Part shown: piece by piece, positions 24,280 through 36,081 of the stretch
How the letters are laid out: every line of letters starts with the position of its first letter
Numbering within the stretch: the first letter of the stretch is position 1
Source of the DNA: Hermodice carunculata
Lineage: Eukaryota > Annelida > Polychaeta > Eunicida > Amphinomidae
Assembly (NCBI GenBank): GCA_964020975.1
Contig: OZ026625.1
Span: 42,906,794 to 42,970,793 of the forward strand
Length of the DNA: 64,000 nt
Direction: 5' to 3'
The notes under the pieces: generated by a model
Seen by the model: only the letters and a program-made list of their open reading frames with translations
Databases searched by the model: none
What the model was told of the DNA's origin: nothing
Translations under genes and position numbers: made by a program

Positions 24280-24735
24280 TATATATATATCAGGACTGGC
24301 TGAGGAGAAACAGCTGCATGATATCTTTATAAGCCCTTGCATTTTGTAAGGCTTTGTACATATTACTTCAATATGTTTTTTTAAATTGGGATATGAAACG
24401 AGTATAGCACCAAGGTCCTTCATGTCTTTCATCCTCTGCAAGATTTGCTCCCCAAGTTTTATGTAACAAAAACTGTAACGTTTTTCTTGTTGGTGAGGGA
24501 TTTCACATTGCATTTACGAATATTCAGCTGCAATATCCACGATGTGCCCCATCAGTGCAGTGTCTTAAGACCTGCAATTAAAGAAGGTCGCTTATACATG
24601 TAATATCCCGAAAAAACTTCAAACTATCCTAATAAATATCAGTCCGACTGTGCTTTAGGACAGCCGAAAGGTCATCTACTAGTATATTAGGCCAAGAGGG
24701 CAACCCTGTGACATTCCCGATGCAACATAAGCAAG
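23320..24735 (-). mobile_element. LINE fragment, 5'-truncated, RT C-terminal half plus 3' UTR
   Basis: On the minus strand the order is: GMSQGCPLGLIY near 24,720 (usual GVPQGSVLGPLLF), a VDDLSAVLKHS stretch in place of the catalytic F/YADD block, LNIRKCNVKS, then KDLGAILVSYPNLKKHIEV and YKMQGLIKISC (about 24,300-24,430). After an interruption comes VRSRLQPCSVLW at about 23,890 and the C-terminal part to about 23,600. The 3' UTR ends near 23,320 with AATAAAG and an A run. The frame shifts at least once near 24,460. The 5' end stops at the RT palm, typical of 5'-truncated LINE insertions. A segment flanked by (TA)n splits it (23,908-24,290). Confidence 0.75.
23908..24290. mobile_element. (TA)n-bounded cassette inside the LINE
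   Basis: Two TA tracts, 23,908-23,967 and 24,216-24,290, enclose about 248 bp of unrelated DNA with a G-run near 24,160. The LINE reading ends just right of the cassette (LIKISCSCFSSASPD) and resumes just left of it (NNMVRSRLQPCSVLW), so the cassette looks inserted. I see no coding content and no clear inverted ends other than the TA tracts. Confidence 0.55.
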
Positions 24736-25059
24736 AGCTGCCACAAAATTAGGGATACACTAATATAAACAGATTAAAAAAGTAACAGATAAGGTCTGCT
24801 ATACCTTGAGCATCAGGTGCGGATTTGCTTCCATGTGTCCCGTGGTTAGGAACGTTTGGACATTAATATGTGGACACCAAAAACGTTTCGAATTAACATT
24901 CATCCTTTATCTTTATCATTTAGTTGGTATATTTGTAGTTCCTTAAAAAAATCCGAGGAGAGAAAAACCAAAGACCACCAAGCATAGATTTATTACAGCT
25001 TAGTAAATACATTGCGAGTACGCTACATGCATTTAACAATATTGTTGCAATTCGGCCGA
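24736..25059. other. Spacer between LINE fragments
   Basis: About 320 bp of AT-rich DNA between the 5' break of one LINE fragment and the 3' part of the next. Nothing further recognised. Confidence 0.35.
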
Positions 25060-26810
25060 TGGTGTACATGAGACTTGAATAAAAAGAACCAGTGGTGGGA
25101 AGATCATCAATATCAGAAAAGAAATGTTCCCGATGCAACAATGAATCTGTGAACCGCCTCAAGTTTTTCTTCAATAACATTATAATCGTCCTTTCATTTC
25201 CATGAAAAAAAGAAGCTGCTTGCTCAATCAGTAAATTATTTACACCTGGTGTTAGTATGCGGGCATACAGCCTTAAAGTGGTTTTTCCTGAAGGCTATTT
25301 AACGGAAACATTTTGAAGAAAAGTGGTGAATATCTTTTTAGATATCGCACATTGGGACGGTGGTGATGGGGCAGCGTTAATTTTGTAACGATGGGAGCTT
25401 GGACGACAGTGTTCCAAGCGTAATTGTGTGTAATTGTATTAGAGAAATGGTCACCGTAATCAAATGAATTTGCTTTCAAAACTGCAAAAAGAGTATATTT
25501 AATTTAGTCTTGAAGTGGTTCACAGATCGTACATCATGGGTATCTAACAGTAGATCATTCCAGACAGGAATAGATGATGGGAGAAAACAATTTCCAAAAC
25601 ATAAGGACTTGTATCTCATTTGTCTTAAATTATAAGGATTCGGTATATTATGGCTCACGCTATTTCTATGTTCCCTGGGAAATATGTCAGATTGATAAGC
25701 TGGGACCTGTTTGCAGAATATTTTATAATCAAAAATAAGCTTGAATCATGTCCTGGTTGCCAATTGCCAGGCCTTTCAATGCAGTTTTTTCCACAAGAGT
25801 ATACTTTGGAAACACTCTTAGTTTATCTCTTTTAAAACAACATCATGCCATTAGCTACATGTCTAAAACACATCGAATTTTATAATCATGTTGTTTGGAT
25901 TCAGGTTGATGGTCATGTTAGGCCTTGGGGCTTTTTTGATGGATTGATGTTGGTGTAAGTGTCACTTTGTGGACTTGTATCGATGATGATCATTGCTGAG
26001 ATGGTGGTGCAACTAGCATTTTTTAAATGCCGAACTTTATTGATATTTTCAACAAATTTGGAACCTGTGCTTACAAATTCTAAAGTGTAGTGCAGATTAT
26101 GGTCGCTTTTCATGAATTGTACGGTCGTATATGTATACGAATGATGAACCCGTTGAAACCAATTTACTGCAATATGCCTATATTTTTAAACAATTTTTTG
26201 CATTGGTGTCATGTCAAAACTAGACAGAGCTTTTTGACCCTATGGACCTTTGGATGTACGTTTTGGACTCTTTTGGATACAGGCAAACTATAAAATTTAT
26301 GTGATTGAGCTTAACATACCAAGGAACATTGCCTTTGGTCGGAATTGACTTGGATTTCTTCATTAGAGCTACGGTTTGGATATGGTAAAGACACTTTTTA
26401 ATTTGATTATACCGCAGTACTCCTGTGCAGATACGTGTAGCTTCAAATTGAACATACTATAAGATCTATCTAATCCTGCAGTACAATTGTCAAAGAAAGC
26501 ACCTTTATTCAAGTATTGACCTAACCCGAGTTGTATATAGTGCAAGAAGAGCTTTTTTGGGATAGTATGTAGATAAGTATTTGCTGTAATACCTGGTGCT
26601 CACTTGCCTTGTTAATCATACAAGTGATATGCGTATCCCGCTTGAAGTTAGCAGAGATCTATATACCCAGATGAGTGTGAACGGTCACTTCCGATATAGT
26701 GGCTTCGTGCACGTAAACAGTAGGGTCATTAACTTAATTGCGTCTGCTAGAAAATAAGAAGGCAATCAATTTTACATTATTAAATGTAATTTGATCAATG
26801 TGTTTTATGC
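25060..26810 (-). mobile_element. LINE fragment, RT C-terminus to zinc-knuckle-like tail, split by an insertion
   Basis: Minus-strand translation from about 26,790 gives FNNVKLIAFLFSSRRN, VHEATISEVTVHTHLGI and ISANF, then TILEYG-like and ARICTGVL patterns to about 26,410. After unrelated DNA it resumes at about 25,830 with LLWKKLHWKAWQLATRT, FDYKIFCKQVPAYQSDIFP, YNLRQ and CFLPSSIPVWNDLLLDTHD, ending with a segment like the C-terminal zf-RVT region of LINEs (EKLEAVHRFIVASGTF near 25,150). This is the order of a CR1/Jockey-like ORF2 C-terminal half. Several frameshifts and stops are present. The interrupting segment is about 25,835-26,400. Confidence 0.65.
25835..26400. mobile_element. Insertion within the LINE, partner of an inverted copy at 27.9-28.2 kb
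   Basis: About 570 bp that break the LINE reading. Its right half (26,120-26,400) is the reverse complement, with divergence, of 27,885-28,165. Shared words include 'tttttgaccctatggacctt', 'aacattgcctttggtcggaa' and 'tacggtttggatatggtaa'. The left half has no match I can see. It has no coding signature and the family is unknown. Confidence 0.55.
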
Positions 26811-27884
26811 TTTTTCATACAAAACAGGTAGATAATTGGCTCAAATTGTTTACAAAAAAAAAACTGGTATACATTGATAACTTTCCAGTAATACAGGGAA
26901 GTGTGCCATATGAAAGGATTATGGTGCTTTAATGTTGAATTACTACTGACGACAATGGTATCCCTTGTGCTGGTATCCTTCAATGGTATGATGGTGTTAG
27001 GTCGACGTGTAACTTGGGTGTTGCCATGTAGGAAGTCAATTTCTTAGTTTTATTCCAATCCGTGTCAAAATCCAACAAACGGCTGTGCTTGTATATGCGC
27101 TAACAATTGATTTCTTTATTCTTTTACACGCCAATTTTGATAGTCCCTAGCGCTAATTGGATTAACGATCTAGTGCTATTCTGGTATTCAAATGCCTTTT
27201 AATGATGTCTTTTTTAAGTTCAGGGAGAACAGAATATATTTACAGAGAGTATGGTAGTCAAATACAGTTTGATGGGAGAAAATACCCTGATACAAAGGTT
27301 TATCCACCGTTAGTAAGTACCTTTCGTTATTACGTAACCTTCTTCCTACTACATTTTGTTTTAATGCAACCTTTTGCATTCTTGGCCCATTTCAGCTTTG
27401 TAGAATTACGTGATCTTGATGGAAAATTATTTAAGACAACAAACGAAGTACATGCCACCTCTATAAAAAATTGTACCATCAATACCAAAATTCAATTTCA
27501 GTTCATAAGGTATGTTCAAAGAAGAAGACGATAAGGACTTGCAGCTCTCAACCTTTTCTCCAGGCAAGCTCATGATATTGCATAGATGGGATGTACCTGT
27601 AACTGTCTACCTGTGTTGTGGACAAGCTTGTCATATGCCAAAGACACAACACGGAAAACGAACGCTAGTCAGATTGACAAACAGTATTAATTTTATGATA
27701 GTGTCATTTCTTTTCTTAGTCATCTTGACTAGTTACATATAATATTCAAAACGTGTCAAGTTGACCAGGAATAGCTGCTAATATAATGACTAGTTTTTCG
27801 GCGGGGGGGGGGGTGCATTACGTAATGATAATGGCTCCCACACACTAGCCATCTAAACAAGATTTCCTGTGACAACCTTAGATT
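26811..27884. other. AT-rich intergenic stretch
   Basis: This is the spacer between the two inverted copies. A G run lies at about 27,801-27,811. Frames of up to 110 aa have no recognisable domain. Confidence 0.3.
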
Positions 27885-28165
27885 AAACAGTGTCATTACC
27901 ATATCCAAACCGTAGTCCTAATGAAACACATCCAAGTCAATTCCGACCAAAGGCAATGTTCTTTGGCATGTATAGCTGAAACACATAAATTTGAAGTTCG
28001 TATTTACCCAACACAGACCAAAACGTATATGCGAAGGTCCATAGGGTCAAAAAACACATGTCCAGATTTAACATGACAGAATGCAAAAATGTTTTGCTTA
28101 AAATTATAGGCCTATTTCAGTAATTTGGCTTGAACAGTTGCATCATACAAATTCAATGTTACACG
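27885..28165 (+). repeat. Second copy of the 280-bp segment, inverted
   Basis: Reverse-complement match to 26,120-26,400, with the strongest stretch in 27,930-28,060. Together they form an inverted pair about 1.5 kb apart. It could be a shared dispersed element in opposite orientations, or the ends of a larger element. Confidence 0.65.
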
Positions 28166-30914
28166 CGCTATTTATGATATCATACAGAATAACATCAAAA
28201 AGCCTCTTTTCGCACATTTTCCTTGACAATCGTGGAAGTGTTGCAACGTTGCAAATTAGGCTGTTGGAGACCCAGTTGGATTTAAATTCATGTGCATATG
28301 ACCTTAAGCTCTGTGATCAAAGAGGCCAAATGTATAATGCATTTCCAAATCTTTTGGCTTTTTAAAACGCCTAATGGCCAAATGATACCATATTCACATA
28401 TACTTGGAAAACAACTAGCATATTGTTTGTACGAATGCAGAAATCGTAGTTATTTTAGCACCTAAATATTCCTTAAGACAAAATAAAAAAATGTCGTATT
28501 TACCACAACGTATACAGAGTTTGGTATCAGAGTAAAAATACATTGAACATACTAAGCTGATATCTATATCACATGGGATGCTAGTTTCTCTGGTGTACCG
28601 AAAAGTAGTGTTCTTCATCATAATCATTGTCACTCAGCAAGCTTAAAAAAGGACGTAAAAAAGTTGCTGATATCTCATTGAATGAACTATCCTATCATGA
28701 GTAAGGAAGGCATTTAAAGGCTGCAAAAAATTAGCGTTTAGGGAAAACTTGTGTATTCATGGTCATTAGTTGCAATAAGATATATCCCAAAGCAGGGACC
28801 ACTACACGTAACTCCTACAGCAATGCCTCAAACTTCATGAAGAAATGTTCCACATTTAACTGGTCCTTAGTGCTATTTGCTCCATGTTGTTGCACCCTTA
28901 TTGAGAGACCTTCTCGGACATGCCCTTCGAGTGGTCTCTCAATTCAGGGACAATGTTTTAAACAGTACATAACTACATACATGTTTTGTATGCTGATTTC
29001 CAAGACTTTTCTTAGCTCACATTCATACTCATACAGCATATATGAACTGCTTTCAAGCTATCATTATTCTTGACAGAGAAATATTAAACATGCTACCTAA
29101 CAATATTCATAATGCTACATTCATTCACAAAACAACATTAAAAGTCAATTCCATCATTCGAACATTTTTGTATGTTGTCGTACTTTCAAACCTTCAAACG
29201 TGTCAGAAAATGCCAAGATTATCAGAGAAGACATTTTAACAAATTTCTACTCATTTTAAAAAATGTCAGCTGAGCTTAAGGTTTGTCCTCTTTTACTCAG
29301 CTAAGGAAATGTGTTCTTCCTTGCTTCGTGCATATATGTTGAATTGTTAGTGTGCCTTGACGCAGTTCTGAATAATGATGGAAAAAGTATTACAATTTTC
29401 TTTCAATATTGCTCTCACAGTCAATACTGAAAGGTGTTAAAAGATCATGGCCTGGGACACAGTAATGGGATAGATGTGAATAACACCAAGTGACAGATTC
29501 ACTGCCATTGTATGACTGGTGGTTTGTCAGTGTTCATTACTGGACAAAATTTAATGGGCACCAATAAATACATGTAGGTATCCTACTGCAGATCTTAATT
29601 TACTCTGTAAAATATCAGGGGGTACAGGTGGGTAGCCATAAATCATATCTGCATTCAAAGTTCCAATAAATTCTTGGGCACTTCGTACCCTTTAATCCTA
29701 CACTGGTCGGACGCTTCCCAAGACCCTTCCACAGAATCAAAACTGATTTATGTCAGCTTGTGTACACCAGCTGAACCTCAATTTACACAACTTTGATGTA
29801 GTTTTTAATACACTTTTAATAGAAGAGTGAAAAAGATAGTCAATATGACTAACGTCAACAAAACATCATGGTAATTACTAGTACTTTTATTGTGTCACTT
29901 GAATTACTTAGCCGAAAGAAGGGAGATCACAACTTAAAAGCAATAAACGTGTTTGTAATTCACCTGTTAATAAAAGGTTATGCACACTTGCTTTTTTGCG
30001 ACACTTTTGAGCGATAACATGAGAATGTTGATCATTTGTGTACATACTCTTTGGAGTAGAGCCTATGGAACACTTTGGAAATTCTTCAAATCATGATACC
30101 TTGTGGTACTCCTAAAACCTAAATGTAAAAGAACAAAAAATGATAAAATAAAAAAAAAAAAAACCCAGTTTTTTAAAAAATAAATTACCTGCCGTTTCCA
30201 TCCCACGTTGCTGCTGGGCGGGGCAGTTACCTCCAAGGTTTGATGTCCTGAAGTGGCTCAAATTATCTTCTGGACCAGTTGCCGCCCGCCGAGTGCGCAT
30301 GCGTACTTAGATGGTGCGTCCAAGTCTACGGTGCCAAAAATCTAGTCAACACAACTACAAAACTTTGTGTCGACCTTGGATGATTAAGTACTAATATTAA
30401 CTGGTCATTAACATTAACTAAGCTTGTGACATGCCAGAATCCTGTTTTATGTATTGTGTGTCTACCCATGGGCGAATCCCAGTATGCATACACGACAACC
30501 TTAAAATATGTTCAGTACTTACCCACCTTAACATTTGCTTGTTTGGTTGGTTCTAACTAGCCAGAAACCATTTATCATAAATACAGAGCTGCATTATCAT
30601 TAAGTTTACACAAACGACTGACAGCAGATTCGGGATTTTTTTCTCAGGGAGAAGCACCGTTGTAAACAATGATTGCACTGCACTCACGCATCAGCAAAAA
30701 AGGATAATTGTGCATTGTTTATTCTGTTGGAGCACACAGTGATATATTTTATAATCTATTTTTGTGCAAAGAATCTTTATAGGTCACCTTGAATTAAAAC
30801 TTTTTCCCTAAATTTCACCAAATGTTAGAGCTCGTGTTAGTGAAATCGGTCACGTGCTGGAAATTACTCTCCAATTTGAGCGCAAATCTATACAAACTAG
30901 CACCCAACCAATTA
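28166..30914. other. AT-rich intergenic stretch
   Basis: I see no gene in these 2.7 kb. There is an A-rich tract at about 30,148-30,182 and otherwise unremarkable sequence. Confidence 0.3.
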
Positions 30915-31089
30915 CAGTGGAATCTCCCTATTTAAACGACATAAGGGACTGGAAATCTGGTCTTAATAGGGAGTGTGCTTAATGAGGATATAATTTCAGT
31001 AAGGATGTACAACAACGGCCCCTGTGAATTGGTGGTCTAAATATAGAAAAGGTCTCTTTATGGAGGTGATCCTAACTGGTGGTCTACTG
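30915..31089. mobile_element. pogo/Tc1-mariner-like MITE, 175 bp
   Basis: TA target duplications flank the ends (30,913-30,914 and 31,090-31,091). The left terminus is CAGTGGAATCTCCCTATTTA and the right terminus on the minus strand is CAGTAGACCACCAGTTAGGA. It has no coding capacity. Its length and ends match the elements at 39,474 and 55,204. Confidence 0.7.
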
Positions 31090-33227
31090 TATCTTATAAC
31101 ACAGGGACTTTCTTATGGTATATGGTTATCTATAACGCATTTGACCATAATTTATTTTATGTTAATAATCGGCTATTTAAGCATGGTTTAAAGCGTCAGC
31201 TTTGCATCAACTGAATAGAAATCTGTAATGCCGCAAACAAATTCATAAATAAATACCATTTCACCCGGGCTTTTGACTGTGAACACATTTTCGTCCCAAT
31301 GTTATGGAAATTACAAATTGTTATTTGTAAACATTTTGACAACAAATGTTTGGCATAGTCAACCGGCAGAGTAGTAAGGTTTTTACCGACCTTGCTACGA
31401 AGATTACAAAATTGATTGTAATTGATACTGTTGCCAGCGTGTGCCAAATATAAAACAACGTCGACGTCACTAGAGGTTAGAATGACAGAAATATGAATAA
31501 TGTGTCAACTGGAAATTATAGGTATCATTACATTTACTTGATCAGTCAGTGATACATTGCCAAAGATTGTGCAATAATCATAAAGAGTACATTTCTTGAA
31601 ATCATAAGTTAACTGTTAACATTCAGCGAGGCTATTGGTTTTGCATTTTCAAGCAGGTATAATTTCGCCCATATGCCTCAAGTTAGGTATGCCCGTTGGC
31701 TGTGCTGCGGGGCACCATAAAAGCTTGGCTGCAAAAAGAAAATATGATTTTGCAAGGTGTTTTGGGGATATGTAAAAACAAGCAAACAGAAAATAACTGG
31801 GAAATTAAATATGGATTGACCGTGTGCTTTTTCCAGCCTTTTGTACGTGATGCAAAAAGTTTGGTGACTGTGTGAACGGAAGTGGTGTTTTAATTTTTTG
31901 CTGAGTCTTTAAATTGTAATTTGTTTCTATGATTTTTCAATTTATGCAATTTTTTATTGCTCTATACAATTCTATGTAGAAGTTTAGTTTGAAGCGTATT
32001 TCTCAGGAAATTGTCGCTAAGTTAAAATATCGAAACCATGCTTTCTGTTGAATTTCACAGTTATGTTCCTTATTCCATTTTCTTATTTTGTTCAATTTTC
32101 TTAAATTTTTGGAAATAGTTTATTTTGTCTTGCTTGTCTTTTTCTGGTGTAAATTTCTACTCCTAAAAGAACTACAGGGTCAATTGTCCAATTCATTTTC
32201 ACATTTTCAGCAAATGTTACATTTGATCTTTTTATTCTTCCAATTCATATCACTACTGTTTTATCAAAATTATGTTTAAGCCAGACATAACTTAAAATTG
32301 TTTCAGTAAATGGTATAAATTACGCAAATTATGCTCATTGGCAAGAAGAGTGAAAGAAGTGCCATCTGCATATTGAAAGGTTTGATATTATCTCTCATCT
32401 ACTGTTATTCCTGCTATAGCTTTGTTTTCTCGATTCGCACTGGTCAAGATTGCGACACACAAAATAAAGAAATACGGGTAGATAGGGCATTCTTGAAGGA
32501 CGCCTTTCCACCATTAAAACCCCCCAGAGGCCCAACCTTTATAAATGATGCAATTTTTGTTGTCTATATACACACCTTTCATCCACCTTTGTATTGACTG
32601 ATCAAAATTAAAATATTCTGAACACTTTTGAATAAATTTCCACTCTAAACACTTAAATGCCATTTTCAAAATCTATAATCATACGAAGGGCTGATATATC
32701 TGTTTTCATCAACGAATTCCATAAAATTGATAATCTTTTTTATATTTTCCCCAATGTATCTGTTTGTTTCAAAAAGCCAGTCGATGCATTTTGCTGCTAA
32801 TTTGAAATCTTGGTTTAAAAAAAAAAGGTGGGGATTGAGACACGCGCAACGGTCCGGCGACTTTGATATTGCATTGATAAACTATGTGTCACATTTCACC
32901 AACAAAGCCACACAATTTATTTTTTGTACAGATACTTAGATTTGTTACAAACAAGGTTCATATGGATACGATTATTGTCAAAGATTTTATAAGCTGGTTT
33001 ACAGGAGGGTATCAGATTGCTTATTTTGTCAGCATTTCTTTAAACGATAATGGATGGAAAAGTGTATTATATATGTAAGATTATTATTTAAACCAATATG
33101 TAGGAATCGTATTTTTACGAACAAAATACATAATTACAGAAATATTGAATTATTTTATCATAATTCTAATCATCACCAGTCATTAATTTTTTTGAGCTAC
33201 TGAAGTTTCGTAAGGAGGCATCTGACG

Positions 33228-33229
<2 letters not shown>
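31090..33229. other. AT-rich intergenic stretch
   Basis: About 2.1 kb in which I recognise nothing. Open frames are short and of T-rich composition. Confidence 0.3.

Positions 33230-33268
<39 letters not shown>
33230..33268. repeat. (CA)n microsatellite
   Basis: About 19 uninterrupted CA units. Confidence 0.95.
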
Positions 33269-33272
<4 letters not shown>

Positions 33273-33397
33273 AAAATTGGCGTTGAAAGATTTGAAGCCC
33301 TTTCACCCACATCATTGGCCGTAATGACAATATTGCATTCCAAGCCAGATCGGTTTTGATTGCGATTCTTCAAAAACTGTAAAGTTTCCAGCATACA

Positions 33398-33736
33398 ATG
33401 ATGTTAATAGCTGTTTACCCAAATGACATCAAGGGCAGCCGTACTTGCAAGCCTGTCCCTGTGGTTTCACATGCTACAGTGACAGCTTCAAAGGGTACTC
33501 GAAAGCGGATTAGCCACATTACCCGAAGGTACTCTCACCTTGACCTTAGCAACAAAGTTTGCAAGTGGCGCTGCTTGAACATGATGGGCTTGCAGTATAA
33601 CAACTTTTCAGTGAGAAGAGTGCGCACCAGACAGGAGTTGCTCATTCATTTCGCCTCATCTTGGATCAAAGAGCAGCATGTCAATATTAGTGGCATGGAT
33701 GAGGCTTTGCCATTCAGTGTCTGGGACTGCTTATGA
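33398..33736 (+). CDS. Unrecognised 112-aa open frame, possibly coding
   Basis: The frame has a less biased amino-acid composition and higher GC than surrounding frames, with many Arg, Cys and His residues and a run such as DLSNKVCKWRCLNMMGLQYN and SWIKEQHVNISGMDEALPF. It ends at a TGA after VWDCL. No signal peptide, membrane segment or known domain is evident. There is no obvious splice context. It could be an isolated exon, a remnant of a transposon protein, or chance. Confidence 0.25.
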   Translation: MMLIAVYPNDIKGSRTCKPVPVVSHATVTASKGTRKRISHITRRYSHLDLSNKVCKWRCLNMMGLQYNNFSVRRVRTRQELLIHFASSWIKEQHVNISGMDEALPFSVWDCL

Positions 33737-34075
33737 TCATACCGGCAAAAAACAACATAAATCAGGGAAGAAAACAGGAAATGAAGCACTCGGACAGCAA
33801 TGTACCAAAAAAGAAAGTTGACGACCAGGCACACGTTGTGATGGGTGTGTGGGTATGTGATGCTGGAGTTTCATTTTTTCCTTATTTTTAAAAATTAAAT
33901 TTACAATCGCCATTCTAAGCAAGTTGACCTTGGATGCCATTCTGTCCAGCTGTCTCATATCTTTCACTGGAAATGACAGGTAAACAGCTCCTTAGCTTGA
34001 CGGTGTTGGCAATTTGTCTTGCTTTGTGTCTGTACTTTTAGCATTATGTATTTTGCGAAATAAGGTATAGGATTG

Positions 34076-34078
<3 letters not shown>
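33737..34078. other. AT-rich spacer
   Basis: Nothing recognised between the unassigned frame and the (GA)n tract. Confidence 0.3.
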
Positions 34079-34158
<80 letters not shown>

Positions 34159-34160
34159 GA
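34079..34160. repeat. (GA)n followed by (GACA)n
   Basis: About 24 GA units (34,079-34,126) merge into about 9 GACA units ending at 34,160. Confidence 0.95.
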
Positions 34161-34309
34161 TGATTGTGTTGCAAACTTTTACATGTAATGTTCTGTATTC
34201 ATCCTACTTAATGCCTCTGCCCCTGCCCCAGCTGATTTAACCACTGATGCATTCTGGCCATTTGACTGATTAGCATGCAACGCTTTGTCCTCAAATTACA
34301 TTGAATAGT

Positions 34310-34745
34310 ACTTATTGTGCACAGGAATAGGACATGCCATGCCCAAAAAGGGTGCATATCACAGCTGATCAGCTGGAATTTACAAGCTGTTTCACCAAAA
34401 TCTCTGGAAAATATTGTGTGTAAGTTTTACATGCTATTTTTCAACCCTTAACATTAAAAGTTAAATGCCTGTGTTAAAAAAAGTAAAAAGTTTCAAAGTA
34501 ATTTATAAATATACCAGAATGATCGCACCATTACAAGTACAATGTACATGATAGCAGTTTGAGATATGATATGCCATGCACAAGAAGGGAACATATCACA
34601 GCTGATTAGCTGCTTTACCAAACTCTCAGGTAAATATTGTGTGTATGTTTTACATGCAATTTTTTCAACCCTTAATCTTTTAAAGTTTAATGCCTGTGTC
34701 AAAATAAAAAATAAAAAATTCGAAAGTATCCAATGAAGATACCAG
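34310..34745. repeat. Diverged direct duplication, ~240-bp period
   Basis: The words 'catgcc', 'atatcacagctgat', 'agctg', 'ttttacatgc', 'tttttcaaccctta' and 'aatgcctgtgt' occur in the same order in 34,334-34,510 and 34,569-34,745. The duplication is old and noncoding. Confidence 0.6.
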
Positions 34746-35028
34746 AATAATCACCCCATTACAAATGAGATAAAACGCAGATATCTTTTCAGGATGGTCC
34801 AACATTTCCCCCCTAATAAGCAAATGCACTGGGAGTTGTTTTTCCCCGCTCTCTTCTAGCTAGGTAGACCCAAGGGTGTATACATGGCAAGGTAATCTGT
34901 TATTCTTTAGCTACAGAGACGAGTCCCGTCTTCAACGGTACTGGACTGGCTTTTCAAGAGGTGTCTGTGAAGGAACAGGCAACATCCATGCCAGATACTT
35001 GCCAAGTGTGTTTAATACCTGTTTGGAA

Positions 35029-36030
<1,002 letters not shown>

Positions 36031-36080
<50 letters not shown>
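36031..36080. repeat. (TTG)17 microsatellite
   Basis: An uninterrupted trinucleotide tract preceded by CT-rich DNA. Confidence 0.95.

Positions 36081-36081
<1 letters not shown>

Noticed and set aside
27202-27534. 110-aa frame between the inverted copies
   Set aside because: No domain or conserved motif seen; could not be tied to the element around it.
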